This document shows, in pieces, positions 43,327 through 51,250 of a stretch of 64,000 nucleotides of DNA. The position numbers and the translations under genes were made by a program. The DNA is from JAISDD01 sp031553935. GTDB lineage: Bacteria; Bacillota; Syntrophomonadia; Syntrophomonadales; Syntrophomonadaceae. The DNA is taken from positions 1 to 64,000 of the forward strand of contig JAVBKS010000013.1 in assembly GCA_031553935.1 (NCBI GenBank), given 5' to 3'. The number at the start of each line of letters is the position of its first letter. The first letter of the stretch is position 1. The notes beneath the pieces are model-generated. The model was not told where the DNA came from, did not search any database, and saw only the letters and a list, made by a program, of their open reading frames with translations.

Positions 43327-44169
43327 GTGATAATAATTACGAATTCAAAAATTAAAATTGGAATCTGTCAGCTTTTGACTGATCACGATAAGCAAGCAAA
43401 TTTAAGAAAAGTTGAAACGATGGTTAGCTCCCTCTGTTCTGTCGGAGCAGATTTGATAGTTTTACCTGAGTTTTTTAACTGTATTTATGAAGCTAAGTAT
43501 TTCAGAGAAAATGCCGAGTCATTCCCCGGTCAAACCACTGATTTTATTTCTCGCCTAGCTGCAGAAAAACAGGTGTGCATTGTTGCGGGCTCAATTCCAG
43601 AATCGGATTCTAATCTAATTTTCAATACCTGCTATGTATTTGATGATCAGGGGGGAAAAATCGCAAAGTATCGAAAAATACATCTTTTTGATATCAATAT
43701 TCCTAATCAGATAACTTTTATGGAGTCGAATACTATTAGCCCCGGGGCTGCTTTGACTACCTTTACTTATCGCGGAATAACATTTGGCATTTCAATTTGT
43801 TATGATATTCGTTTTCCCGAATTATATCGTTTATATGCTTCTTTGGGGGTTGAAGTACTAATAGTCCCGGCAGCGTTTTCTGCAGCAACCGGGAAAAAGC
43901 ACTGGTCGCTCTTATTCAGGTCCCGAGCTATAGACAATCAGTTTTTTGTTATTGCTGCCTCTCCGGCAAATAACCTGAAGGAAAGCTATCATATTTGGGG
44001 TCATTCAATGGCAGTAGATCCCTGGGGAGAGATATTATGTGAGGCCGATGAAAATGAACAGACTCTGTTAGTTGACTTAGACCTTAGCATAATTGAAAAA
44101 GTTCGAAGAGAGTCACCTTTTCTCCAGCACAGAAGAGATGACTTGTATAGCACGAAATGGAGAAAATGA
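43327..44169 (+). CDS. Carbon–nitrogen hydrolase (nitrilase superfamily)
   Basis: About 278 residues. Catalytic triad Glu in LVLPEFFNCIYEA (read IVLPEFFN), Lys in KYRKIHLFDI and Cys in SICYDIRFPELYR; WGHSMAVDPWGEIL follows. Close to the omega-amidase/Nit2 group that hydrolyses alpha-ketoglutaramate or deaminated glutathione. The only canonical start is GTG 43327, which lies inside the GGGGAGTGAT ribosome site; ATA 43333 or ATT 43336 is better spaced. Divergent from aroF. Confidence 0.9.
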   Translation: MIIITNSKIKIGICQLLTDHDKQANLRKVETMVSSLCSVGADLIVLPEFFNCIYEAKYFRENAESFPGQTTDFISRLAAEKQVCIVAGSIPESDSNLIFNTCYVFDDQGGKIAKYRKIHLFDINIPNQITFMESNTISPGAALTTFTYRGITFGISICYDIRFPELYRLYASLGVEVLIVPAAFSAATGKKHWSLLFRSRAIDNQFFVIAASPANNLKESYHIWGHSMAVDPWGEILCEADENEQTLLVDLDLSIIEKVRRESPFLQHRRDDLYSTKWRK

Positions 44170-44182
44170 AAAAAAGAATAAA

Positions 44183-44548
44183 CTAAAGCGCAGATAAATC
44201 GGGCCTTAAAATACGAGCTTCACGCAAATATATGTGTTTTATTTCATCCTGCGCCTTAGCCGTATTAACATGTAGAAGCACGCGAATACATTTATTTAAG
44301 CTCTGGAAAATATCTAACTCCTGTAAACACATTAAAGGCACACAAACCCACCCCATACGGCGCGCAGCTTCGGCCGGAAATGCTGAATTCAGATCGCTGG
44401 TCACCGAAAAAAATGCACTGGCAATATGATCAATCGCAACATCATTCTCTTTAAGGAGCGATTCCAGTAGTTCTTCTGTTGCATTTAGGATCTCATCACG
44501 ATCATTGCATTTAACCGTAGTAGCTCCTCTAATACCTCTTATGTACAT
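44183..44548 (-). CDS. aroH: Chorismate mutase, AroH type
   Basis: 121 residues of the trimeric AroH fold: RGIRGATTVKCNDRDEI at the N-terminus (active-site Arg7), VTSDLNSAFPAEAARRMGW, VPLMCLQELDI and the late RVLLHVNT with the active-site Arg. It converts chorismate to prephenate for Phe/Tyr. Not fused to any other domain. Its neighbour upstream is a HutP-like gene, 20 nt away. Confidence 0.93.
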   Translation of the reverse strand: MYIRGIRGATTVKCNDRDEILNATEELLESLLKENDVAIDHIASAFFSVTSDLNSAFPAEAARRMGWVCVPLMCLQELDIFQSLNKCIRVLLHVNTAKAQDEIKHIYLREARILRPDLSAL

Positions 44549-44568
44549 ACAAAGATCTCCCTAGAATA

Positions 44569-44985
44569 TTAGGATACAGCCCGGTGTCCCAATCCAATAG
44601 CAACCTCGTCTAAATGAAGCAAACCGATTCCTACAAATATTGCTACACTGATGTGGTCATTGAATCTTGCAATTCCAATCTTACCGCCGACATTAAGGCC
44701 CAGCGCCTTAGGCATTATCTGAGTAATAGCCTCGCGGGTAGCCCCGGCTATCGCTCCCTCTTCCGAATGAACAGGCTTGATGAGGTGTTCTCTCTTGGAT
44801 GCCACGATCGATCGTTCGATTAATTTGCCGATAGATGAAATGAATTCCCCGCCATAATCAACCGCAACTGCTTTGATATTATGATTATCCATGAGAAACG
44901 CTTTTAGTTGAGCTTCCTCTTGTCTGCTAAAACTCATTGCCATTTTGATAGCTGATGCTGCAACTAATCTACTCCCTATTTCCAT
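44569..44985 (-). CDS. HutP-family protein
   Basis: 138 residues. The HutP-family pattern is visible in EEGAIAGATREAITQIMPKA, GLNVGGKIGIARFNDHISVA and IFVGIGLLHLDEVAIGLGHR. In B. subtilis, HutP binds histidine and Mg to antiterminate the hut operon. From memory, its metal ligands His73 and His77 fall where this protein has Gly (SEEGAIAGAT), so histidine sensing is not assured. ATG follows GGGGGTGA. No hut genes are nearby; aroH is the next gene. Confidence 0.8.
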   Translation of the reverse strand: MEIGSRLVAASAIKMAMSFSRQEEAQLKAFLMDNHNIKAVAVDYGGEFISSIGKLIERSIVASKREHLIKPVHSEEGAIAGATREAITQIMPKALGLNVGGKIGIARFNDHISVAIFVGIGLLHLDEVAIGLGHRAVS

Positions 44986-45009
44986 TTATTCACCCCCATA
45001 CCATTATGG

Positions 45010-45510
45010 CTATTTTACTAATATTTTCCCAATCATAGCAGTGCTCTGATTAGTTTTAAATACCTTGTTTTTTTCAGGAAAGGCCAAATTAGGCGACCCG
45101 CCAATTATTGTAAATTCAATTGGGAAATTATAAGCAGCAGCATTAATCTCGATTACATCTCCTGCAATAACTTCTAGTTTAACTTCCTTATCGTTAAAAG
45201 CAGTCTTTTTATCTCCATTTACTAGAATCCACGCATTAGGCAGCGATGCAAATTTTTCGACCTTAATAATAACACTTGCCTTTGCAGGCGCAAGTTTCTC
45301 AATCTCACTTGATTCCATGGCTGTTTCCACTTCGCTGCGATCTGCAATAGCCGGCATAGTGAAACTTTGACCTTCAAGCCGTTCTCCCCAACTCAAAAAG
45401 AAACGATAAGTATCATTGCGCATCAGGCTTTGGACAAAAACCAACATGATTATTCCAATAATGACAGACCTTACAATGTATTTTTCAATAATCAAAATAT
45501 ATTTTTTCAA
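45010..45510 (-). CDS. Conserved single-pass membrane protein, unknown function
   Basis: 166 residues: an N-terminal membrane helix (about residues 12–30), then a linker and a C-terminal beta-rich domain of about 90 residues facing outward (VIIKVEKFASLPNAWILVNG, KEVKLEVIAGDVIEINAAAY). No Cys, no lipobox. I do not recognise the family. It lies 25 nt before the HutP-like gene and 59 nt after larB, all on the minus strand. Confidence 0.7.
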   Translation of the reverse strand: MKKYILIIEKYIVRSVIIGIIMLVFVQSLMRNDTYRFFLSWGERLEGQSFTMPAIADRSEVETAMESSEIEKLAPAKASVIIKVEKFASLPNAWILVNGDKKTAFNDKEVKLEVIAGDVIEINAAAYNFPIEFTIIGGSPNLAFPEKNKVFKTNQSTAMIGKILVK

Positions 45511-45569
45511 AAAATCAACTCCTTTGGGCTATAATTCTATGTTATGCCCTCAGGATTGAATTTATCCAT

Positions 45570-46313
45570 TCATCGTCTTAATATTGCATGAGCCAAAGCG
45601 GCAGCTCCATAACCATTATCAATGTTAACTACTCCAACCCCGCTAGCGCATGAGTTTAGCATGGTTAGAAGTGCAGCTATCCCACCGAAACTTGCACCAT
45701 ACCCTATACTGGTAGGAATCGCTATCACCGGTTTAGAGGTTAAACCACCAATAACACTGGCTAATGCTCCTTCCATACCTGCAACAACTATTACTACTTG
45801 AACTTCTTCTAAGCGCGGAATAACGTCAATTATGCGATGTAACCCAGCAACACCCACATCATAGACTGTTTCTACATTCGCACCCATAGTTTTTAGACAG
45901 GCTGCCGCTTCTTCTGCAACTGGCAAGTCGGCTGTCCCGGCAGATACTATCAAAGCCGAACCTATTTTCTCAGAAGCAAAACGATTGAGAAAAACCACGC
46001 GTCCGATTTCATTATACTCAGCATCAGGAATAATAGCGCTTATATCCTGATAATTCTCAAGTGTTGCCCTTGTAGCCAAAACATTATCGTAATTTTGTGA
46101 TAATTCGCAGAAGATTTCCATCACTTGAGATCTGGTTTTTCCTTGACAAAAAATAACTTCCGGGAATCCTTCCCGCAGCGAACGATGCTGATCTAGGCAA
46201 GCATATCCTAGTTCCATGCTGGGAAAATTAACAAATTCACTTAACGCCATCTTCGGATCGATTTTGCCGCTGGCAACGTTTTCTAAAATATTAAGAATTT
46301 TTGACTTTTCCAT
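45570..46313 (-). CDS. larB: Nickel-pincer cofactor biosynthesis protein LarB
   Basis: 247 residues. The C-terminal half is PurE-like: VSAGTADLPVAEEAAACLKT, DVGVAGLHRI, VVAGMEGALASVIGGL and PTSIGYGASFGG. The N-terminal third (ILENVASGKIDPKMAL) is family-specific. LarB carboxylates and hydrolyses nicotinic acid adenine dinucleotide, the first step to the LarA cofactor. ATG follows GAGGG. larE is 14 nt upstream in the same run; larC is not in the window. Confidence 0.93.
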   Translation of the reverse strand: MEKSKILNILENVASGKIDPKMALSEFVNFPSMELGYACLDQHRSLREGFPEVIFCQGKTRSQVMEIFCELSQNYDNVLATRATLENYQDISAIIPDAEYNEIGRVVFLNRFASEKIGSALIVSAGTADLPVAEEAAACLKTMGANVETVYDVGVAGLHRIIDVIPRLEEVQVVIVVAGMEGALASVIGGLTSKPVIAIPTSIGYGASFGGIAALLTMLNSCASGVGVVNIDNGYGAAALAHAILRR

Positions 46314-46326
46314 GACAAGTTACCCT

Positions 46327-47115
46327 CTATTTGTTATAAAACGAATGGGAGCTTAATCCCCTATTAAAACCAGTATCTAAAATGATTGCATTAATCTTAA
46401 CATAAAATTTCCGAAACAAAGCATCATCTTCCTCAAAGATTTCCAATGTAATTAGCTCATTATCCCAGCGTAAGCGAACAAGTTTAAACCCAAGCTTTTT
46501 GATTGCCGCTTCTGCCAATTCTATCATCTTAAGTAAGTTAATATTGATTCTATTTCCAGTCTTTATCCTGGTTGCCAAACATGACTCGGTAACTAAATCT
46601 GCCCACGGCAAGTTTTCATGTTTGCTAAGAAGAGCAATTTCTTCTTTGTGAAAACCCGCATATATGTAAGGGCTGATTACTCCAGCTTCCTTGGAGGCTT
46701 GCATCCCTGGGCGATCATCACATAAGTCATCCATTTGAGTTCCATCAAAAATGGGACGACAATAAAAATGCTTATTGTCTCTTATCAGCTTAATTCTATC
46801 CCGCTTACAATAGTAACAACGCAAGCTATCGTTTTTGGTAAATTCTTCTGATTTAAGATCGTATGAAGGTAATAATAGCGGGTCTTTACCTATAAACTCT
46901 GACCACCGCAAAGCATTACTCAACTCACTTTCGGGCATACAATCTGTAACGAATAGCACGGCATCAAACTGCTTAGCAGTGTATACTTGCATGCAAACCC
47001 AGAACAAAAAAGTACTATCCAAGCCGCCGGAATAGGTAAGTATGGGATTATTAATTTGGGCTAGGTAATTCTTTAATCTACAAAGTTTGTTATAAGCTTG
47101 TTCAATATTAATCAT
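46327..47115 (-). CDS. larE: Nickel-pincer cofactor sulfur-insertion protein LarE
   Basis: 262 residues. The PP-loop is LTYSGGLDSTFLFW, then LRCYYCKRDRIKLI and ESCLATRIKTG. The Cys of ESCLATR corresponds to the sacrificial Cys of lactobacillar LarE. The CxxC of CYYC plus this Cys gives three cysteines, which would also fit [4Fe-4S]-using LarE proteins; I cannot decide between these. ATG 47115 has only a weak upstream site. Confidence 0.9.
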   Translation of the reverse strand: MINIEQAYNKLCRLKNYLAQINNPILTYSGGLDSTFLFWVCMQVYTAKQFDAVLFVTDCMPESELSNALRWSEFIGKDPLLLPSYDLKSEEFTKNDSLRCYYCKRDRIKLIRDNKHFYCRPIFDGTQMDDLCDDRPGMQASKEAGVISPYIYAGFHKEEIALLSKHENLPWADLVTESCLATRIKTGNRININLLKMIELAEAAIKKLGFKLVRLRWDNELITLEIFEEDDALFRKFYVKINAIILDTGFNRGLSSHSFYNK

Positions 47116-47172
47116 GACTCTACCCATTATTGTGCTTATGGCATTATTACAGTAAATATCAACTGATAGTTA

Positions 47173-47201
47173 TTGTAACATAATTGCATTTCAGTTATAC
47201 T
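47173..47201 (+). promoter_or_regulatory. Promoter of the C_GCAxxG gene
   Basis: TTGTAA (47173–47178), an exact 17-bp spacer and TATACT (47196–47201), in the larE divergent intergenic region. Confidence 0.6.
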
Positions 47202-47279
47202 GATAGCAAATTTTTTACTCCCAATGCTCTAAATACTTTGTCTAAATCAGCGAATTTTTTTAGAAAAGAGGCCTTGTAA

Positions 47280-47822
47280 ATGCAAAATGAGAATAGTTTA
47301 CAAAATACAACCGAAGTAAGAGAAAATGTAAAACAATATGCTAAAGAAAATTTTCGATCGGGATTAAACTGTGCTGAATCAGTTTTTTTAGCTTTGCAAA
47401 AAGCTGGACTTATTAAACTACCGGCTGAGACTGTAGCCTTAACTACAGGTTTCGGTGGGGGTATGGGGCTTACCGGCGGAGTATGCGGAGCCTTAGTTGC
47501 TGCAATCATGGGAATCGGCTCCGTCCATGGGCGCAGTAATCCGGCAGAAGGCACTATGGATGAGATTGTGGATAAACTATATGGCAATCCTGGACTTTAT
47601 CGCTTCTTTAACCAGATACCAAATAAATTTGTTGAAATCTACGGCAGTACACAATGTTCCGAACTAAATAAAGAATTTGAAAAATGGACTGATAAAAATC
47701 GAATGCGCAATTGCATGAACATAGTCGTTGAAACCTCCGGAATGGCAGTCGATTATATTTTTCAAGGCGATGAAGGCTTTGTAAAACCCTTTGGTCCGAA
47801 TGTTGCCGGAAAGAACAACTAG
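47280..47822 (+). CDS. C_GCAxxG_C_C family protein
   Basis: 180 residues. The family pattern is visible: NCAESVFLALQKAGL with the first Cys, TGFGGGMGLTGGVCGALVAA (GG…C-G), and late CSELNKEF and RNCMNIVVE. These proteins are common in anaerobes and are thought to be redox or metal related; function unproven. ATG follows AGAGG and the promoter at 47173. Its 3' end is followed by a strongly structured non-coding stretch. Confidence 0.88.
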   Translation: MQNENSLQNTTEVRENVKQYAKENFRSGLNCAESVFLALQKAGLIKLPAETVALTTGFGGGMGLTGGVCGALVAAIMGIGSVHGRSNPAEGTMDEIVDKLYGNPGLYRFFNQIPNKFVEIYGSTQCSELNKEFEKWTDKNRMRNCMNIVVETSGMAVDYIFQGDEGFVKPFGPNVAGKNN

Positions 47823-47863
47823 CAATGATTATTTAAAACCGATACCTTCTATAATAATTTTTC

Positions 47864-47963
47864 GGGCAAGGTTACCTTTATCATGGCATCACGGTTTATT
47901 GGGACCTTGCCCATACTGCTGATTCGTGAGTCAAAGGATTCGAATCCTTAGTTATGGCAGTAT
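47864..47963 (+). ncRNA. Candidate structured RNA or terminator region with two adjacent closed hairpins
   Basis: GGGCAAGGT (47864–47872) pairs perfectly with ACCTTGCCC (47904–47912). Immediately next, ATACTGC (47913–47919) pairs with GCAGTAT (47957–47963), enclosing the 16-bp palindrome AAGGATTCGAATCCTT (47934–47949). There is no U-tract after either hairpin, which argues against a simple terminator. Strand is undecided. Confidence 0.4.
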
Positions 47964-48069
47964 AGTCATATTTTGGATATGGTTGCAAGAGCCGATGCTT
48001 CATAAATCAATATAAATACTTGCCAGTTTGTGGTATATTAATACACAATCCAAAATAATCGTATTAGGA

Positions 48070-48399
48070 GTGATTAGTATAAAAAAGGTATATTTGACGT
48101 TTGCAGTGCTCGGGGCAGTTTTGCCATATTACTTTTTCATTCAGTTTTTAATGCAAAATGGACCTGATTTAAAGCTATTAATCGACTTTCTTTTTGCCAA
48201 TAATATTTCTACCTTTTTTGCAGTTGATTTCTTCATTTCATGTGCTTTTTTTATTATTGTTATGTTTCGCGAAGCATTCAGACTTAATATGCAGAAAATG
48301 GCATGGCTTTGCTTGGTCGTTTTATGTACGGTTGGCTTGTCGTGTGCTTTCCCGCTCTTTATGTATTTTAGAGAATCATTTAAGCAGTGTGCCGATTAA
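48070..48399 (+). CDS. Small membrane protein, DUF2834-like
   Basis: About 107 residues with three hydrophobic helices. The signature resembles DUF2834: LPYYFFIQF at the start, FFAVDFFISCAFFIIVMF in the middle and SCAFPLFMYFRE near the end. Function unknown. The reading frame has no ATG near the ribosome site AGGAGTGAT (48066–48074): the only canonical codon there is GTG 48070, inside that site, and ATA 48079 is better spaced. Confidence 0.7.
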   Translation: MISIKKVYLTFAVLGAVLPYYFFIQFLMQNGPDLKLLIDFLFANNISTFFAVDFFISCAFFIIVMFREAFRLNMQKMAWLCLVVLCTVGLSCAFPLFMYFRESFKQCAD

Positions 48400-48546
48400 T
48401 TAGTTATGCAAACGAGAACCATGAGGACGCTTGCACGGTGAAGTTAACAAAGAATTTTTCGAATTAAATAAACATTTCCATTTAGAGGTTGATTTCGCCG
48501 CCAGTATTAGATATAAATGCAACTTCACAATCCCATCAATAGAAAA

Positions 48547-48585
48547 CAGCAGGCATTAGCGTCTGGAATACACTAATGCCTGCTG
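48547..48585. terminator. Intrinsic terminator of the coat-like gene
   Basis: CAGCAGGCATTAG (48547–48559) pairs perfectly with CTAATGCCTGCTG (48573–48585). On the minus strand TTTTCTATT follows the stem, as for a Rho-independent terminator of the gene at 48607. Confidence 0.8.
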
Positions 48586-48606
48586 ACAAACTATTTACTG
48601 CCCTTT

Positions 48607-49302
48607 CTACCCACAATCAATTAGAGTAAATGTCATTTCATCTGTCTGTATACATGGCGGTGTTGTAGATGTAGCAGTTACAGTATAATTGCCAGGTTCT
48701 GTCAATGGCGGAATGGTTACTTGCCAACTAAGGAACTCATTAATGGTTGTGGTGGTATTAATTGCTCCACCAGGTCCACTAATTGTTATTTCCAGCCCGG
48801 AGTTTGGCGGGCCCGTACCAACAATTTGTGTCACTGGTAAACATACCGTGCAACCTGCCAGAGGTTCAATAAAAAAAAGAAAAGCGCATGTTTGACACGA
48901 CTCCGTGTAAGTAACAGTGGCTGTATCGCTAACGCATTGCTCTACTTGCTGGCTTGCAGTGAACACGTAATTCCCCTCCGAAAGTGGCGGAACTGTTATC
49001 TGCCAACTACCATCAGGGTTTACGGTTGTAGTAGAGCAGAATTCCGTCATTTCATTTCCCAGTATACAAAAGGTGAGCAGCGCTCCGGGTGTACCGATCC
49101 CACTGGCAAACGTAAGTGAACAATCAGTCGATCCTGAAACCGGGGACAGAATCACAGGTGCCGGCGGGCATGGCGTTACTGGAGGGCAAGGCGGCATTGG
49201 TGGACAAGGTGCTGGACGACATAAAGGCCGACAGCATCTACTTCGGGGCGCTATGCAGTTGAGGTTTATACATCGAGGCCCAAAAATATTGCATCGTTTC
49301 AT
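48607..49302 (-). CDS. Cys/Pro-rich spore-coat-like protein with two Ig-like repeats
   Basis: 231 residues from ATG 49302, which follows AAAGGATG; an upstream in-frame ATG (49326) lacks a site. The N-terminus is Cys/Pro-rich (CCRPLCRPAPCPPMPPCPPV region, about residues 20–50). Two beta-sandwich-like repeats follow (about 55–135 and 145–228), each with a TVNPDGSWQITVPPLSEGNY / TINEFLSWQVTIPPLTEPGNY core. No signal peptide. It resembles spore-surface or coat proteins; the role is inference. An 11-mer-like collagen repeat is absent. Confidence 0.7.
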   Translation of the reverse strand: MKRCNIFGPRCINLNCIAPRSRCCRPLCRPAPCPPMPPCPPVTPCPPAPVILSPVSGSTDCSLTFASGIGTPGALLTFCILGNEMTEFCSTTTVNPDGSWQITVPPLSEGNYVFTASQQVEQCVSDTATVTYTESCQTCAFLFFIEPLAGCTVCLPVTQIVGTGPPNSGLEITISGPGGAINTTTTINEFLSWQVTIPPLTEPGNYTVTATSTTPPCIQTDEMTFTLIDCG

Positions 49303-49642
49303 AAATACACATCCTTTGATATTCATGCTTCTACCTTATGCGCAATATCCATTTTATGCTACATTGTCGCAGCATTTCGATAATAGAATTCTCACAGACA
49401 GAAAGCATTACACATCCTCTCTGCTCATCCTCCCCAAAAACTATCTCCAACTATACAATAATAAAATGAGGCCAGAAAAAGTAAAAAATCCCTCGAATTG
49501 AGAGATTCTATTGCAAGTGTGACCAATTTTTTACTTGATACTTTAAGAATATTTCATGTGCCAATAATAGATGTAATCTGCGTCGGAAACCGCTTGTTCC
49601 TACTAATGCTCAGCTTTTCAAATACTGTAAGACCATTCATCA
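49303..49642. other. Gene-free stretch between the coat-like gene and tRNA-Leu
   Basis: I see no gene. It must hold the coat-like gene's promoter, but I could not place a convincing sigma-K or sigma-A match. It contains AAAATGAGGCCAGAAAAAG and runs of A+T. Confidence 0.5.
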
Positions 49643-49728
49643 TGGTGCGGGTGAAGGGACTTGAACCCCCACAGCCTTGCGACTACATGGACCTGAACCA
49701 TGCGCGTCTGCCATTCCGCCACACCCGC
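49643..49728 (-). tRNA. tRNA-Leu (anticodon CAG)
   Basis: 86 nt with encoded CCA. The acceptor stem is GCGGGTG/CACCCGC; the anticodon loop is TTCAGGT with anticodon CAG; the T-arm carries GGTTCAAGTCC; a long variable arm (class II) sits between. This reads CTG leucine codons. Confidence 0.95.
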
Positions 49729-49790
49729 GTAAAACATATAAGCAAAGCTATTATAGTTTATGATTTCCGTACTTGTCAAGGTGTGCTAGA

Positions 49791-50747
49791 TTAAATCGTT
49801 TGGTCACGATACTGCTTTCCTTGCCAAGAATTTCTAGCCTTGAGGGTCTTGTCGATATCGTTTAATACCGCTCTTTTATTTTTGACCCACTGAGGAGCTA
49901 TCAGAATATCTTTGGGTCCATCCCCAGTTAAGCGATGAATGACCATAGTAGGAGGCAGATGTTCTAAGCTATCGGCCACTAGTTCTATGTATTCTGGCTG
50001 CGATAATAGTGTAAAAGGCCTTGTATTATAAGCATTCCCGAGTTCAGTTCCCTCAAGAATGTTAAGCATATGGATCTTTATTCCTTGTATCGGCAAACTC
50101 GCTAAGTATTTGATCGTACTTAACATATCTTCAGCGGTTTCGCCAGGTAAACCTAAAATGATATGAACGCAGATTTCGATTCCTTTGTTATTGAGCATTT
50201 TTACGGCATTAAAAAAGTCATTTAAGTTGTAACCCAGTTTAAGATATTGCATACTCTTTTCGTGGATTGACTGCAGGCCAATTTCAATTGACAGATAGGT
50301 TAGCTCATCAAATTGTTTTAGGACCTCAATTACTGGTAAAGACAAGCAATCGGGGCGAGTTGCAATTGCTAATCCTACCACATCTTCTCCAGCTAGGGCT
50401 TCATGATAAATCGCCATTAATTTTGCCGGATCATCATAAGTATTGCTAAACCCCTGCAAGTATGCAATATATTTACTAGTTGGCCATTTGTTAGATCTAA
50501 GATTCTTTCCGTATATAAATTGATCCTGTAAATTCATGTACCTTTGACCAGCGAAATCAGCAGAACCACGCCCGCTGCAAAATATGCAGCCGCTGGTTCC
50601 TAGTAGACCGTCACGGTTCGGGCAAGAAAACCCTGCGTCCAATTGAATTTTCGTGACTTTGCAACCAAATTTTTGTTTCCAATAATAGTCAACACTGAGG
50701 TAGCGCTTTCCATTCCATAAAAGCGTTTCATCACAAGATGTTTTCAT
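49791..50747 (-). CDS. Radical SAM protein, YtqA/TIGR01212 family
   Basis: About 318 residues. FGCKVTKIQLDAGFSCPNRD, then GTSGCIFCSGRGSADF gives the wider cysteine motif of this family (C…CxxC spacing CPNRDGLLGTSGCIFC). LGLPGETAEDML and GDGPKD follow. Function unknown; relatives are common in Firmicutes. I start at ATG 50747; TTG 50762 and a CTG nearer AGGAG are alternatives. Clustered downstream of ribH, 20 nt away. Confidence 0.88.
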   Translation of the reverse strand: MKTSCDETLLWNGKRYLSVDYYWKQKFGCKVTKIQLDAGFSCPNRDGLLGTSGCIFCSGRGSADFAGQRYMNLQDQFIYGKNLRSNKWPTSKYIAYLQGFSNTYDDPAKLMAIYHEALAGEDVVGLAIATRPDCLSLPVIEVLKQFDELTYLSIEIGLQSIHEKSMQYLKLGYNLNDFFNAVKMLNNKGIEICVHIILGLPGETAEDMLSTIKYLASLPIQGIKIHMLNILEGTELGNAYNTRPFTLLSQPEYIELVADSLEHLPPTMVIHRLTGDGPKDILIAPQWVKNKRAVLNDIDKTLKARNSWQGKQYRDQTI

Positions 50748-50767
50748 GGTACTGTCCAGCAATTCTC

Positions 50768-51232
50768 CTAAATTTGTTGGAATAAGTTTACCATCTCTAT
50801 AGCAGTTATTGCTGCATCTACGCCTTTGTTTCCTGCTTTAGTCCCCGCGCGCTCGATAGCTTGTTCAATGGTATCGGCGGTAATGACACCATAAATAATT
50901 GGTTTTCCCGATTCAAGTCCAACTTGAGCAATCCCTTTAGTAATTTCAGCGGAAACATATTCGAAATGAGGAGTCCCTCCTCTGATCACTGCGCTTAAAC
51001 AAATGATAGCATCATAAGGTTTTGCTGCTAAACGCTTAGCTACAAGGGGCATTTCAAATGCTCCTGGAATCCATATGATTTCGATGTTCTCTTCGGAAAT
51101 ACCATGGCGAACCAGTGTATCCAGACATCCGCTTAGTAGTTTTGAAGTGATAAATTCATTAAAGCGTGATACTATGACAGCCAGTTTTTGACCATCACCA
51201 ATTAAATTGCCGGAATAAACTTTTGCTTGCAT
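50768..51232 (-). CDS. ribH: 6,7-dimethyl-8-ribityllumazine synthase
   Basis: About 154 residues. Motifs include IVSRFNEFIT, WIPGAFEMPLVAKRLA, AVIRGGTPHFEYVSAE, and GVITADTIEQAIERAGTKAGNKG with the conserved His/Arg region. Condenses the ribityl-uracil with the RibB product. Last gene of the riboflavin operon. ATG 51232 is one of two adjacent ATGs behind GGAGGT. Confidence 0.97.
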   Translation of the reverse strand: MQAKVYSGNLIGDGQKLAVIVSRFNEFITSKLLSGCLDTLVRHGISEENIEIIWIPGAFEMPLVAKRLAAKPYDAIICLSAVIRGGTPHFEYVSAEITKGIAQVGLESGKPIIYGVITADTIEQAIERAGTKAGNKGVDAAITAIEMVNLFQQI

Positions 51233-51250
51233 CATTACCTCCACTTTTCT

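Noticed and set aside
47934..47949. Degenerate tRNA T-arm
   Set aside because: The loop in AAGGA-TTCGAA-TCCTT is 6 nt, no anticodon arm or acceptor end fits, so it is a palindrome, not a tRNA.
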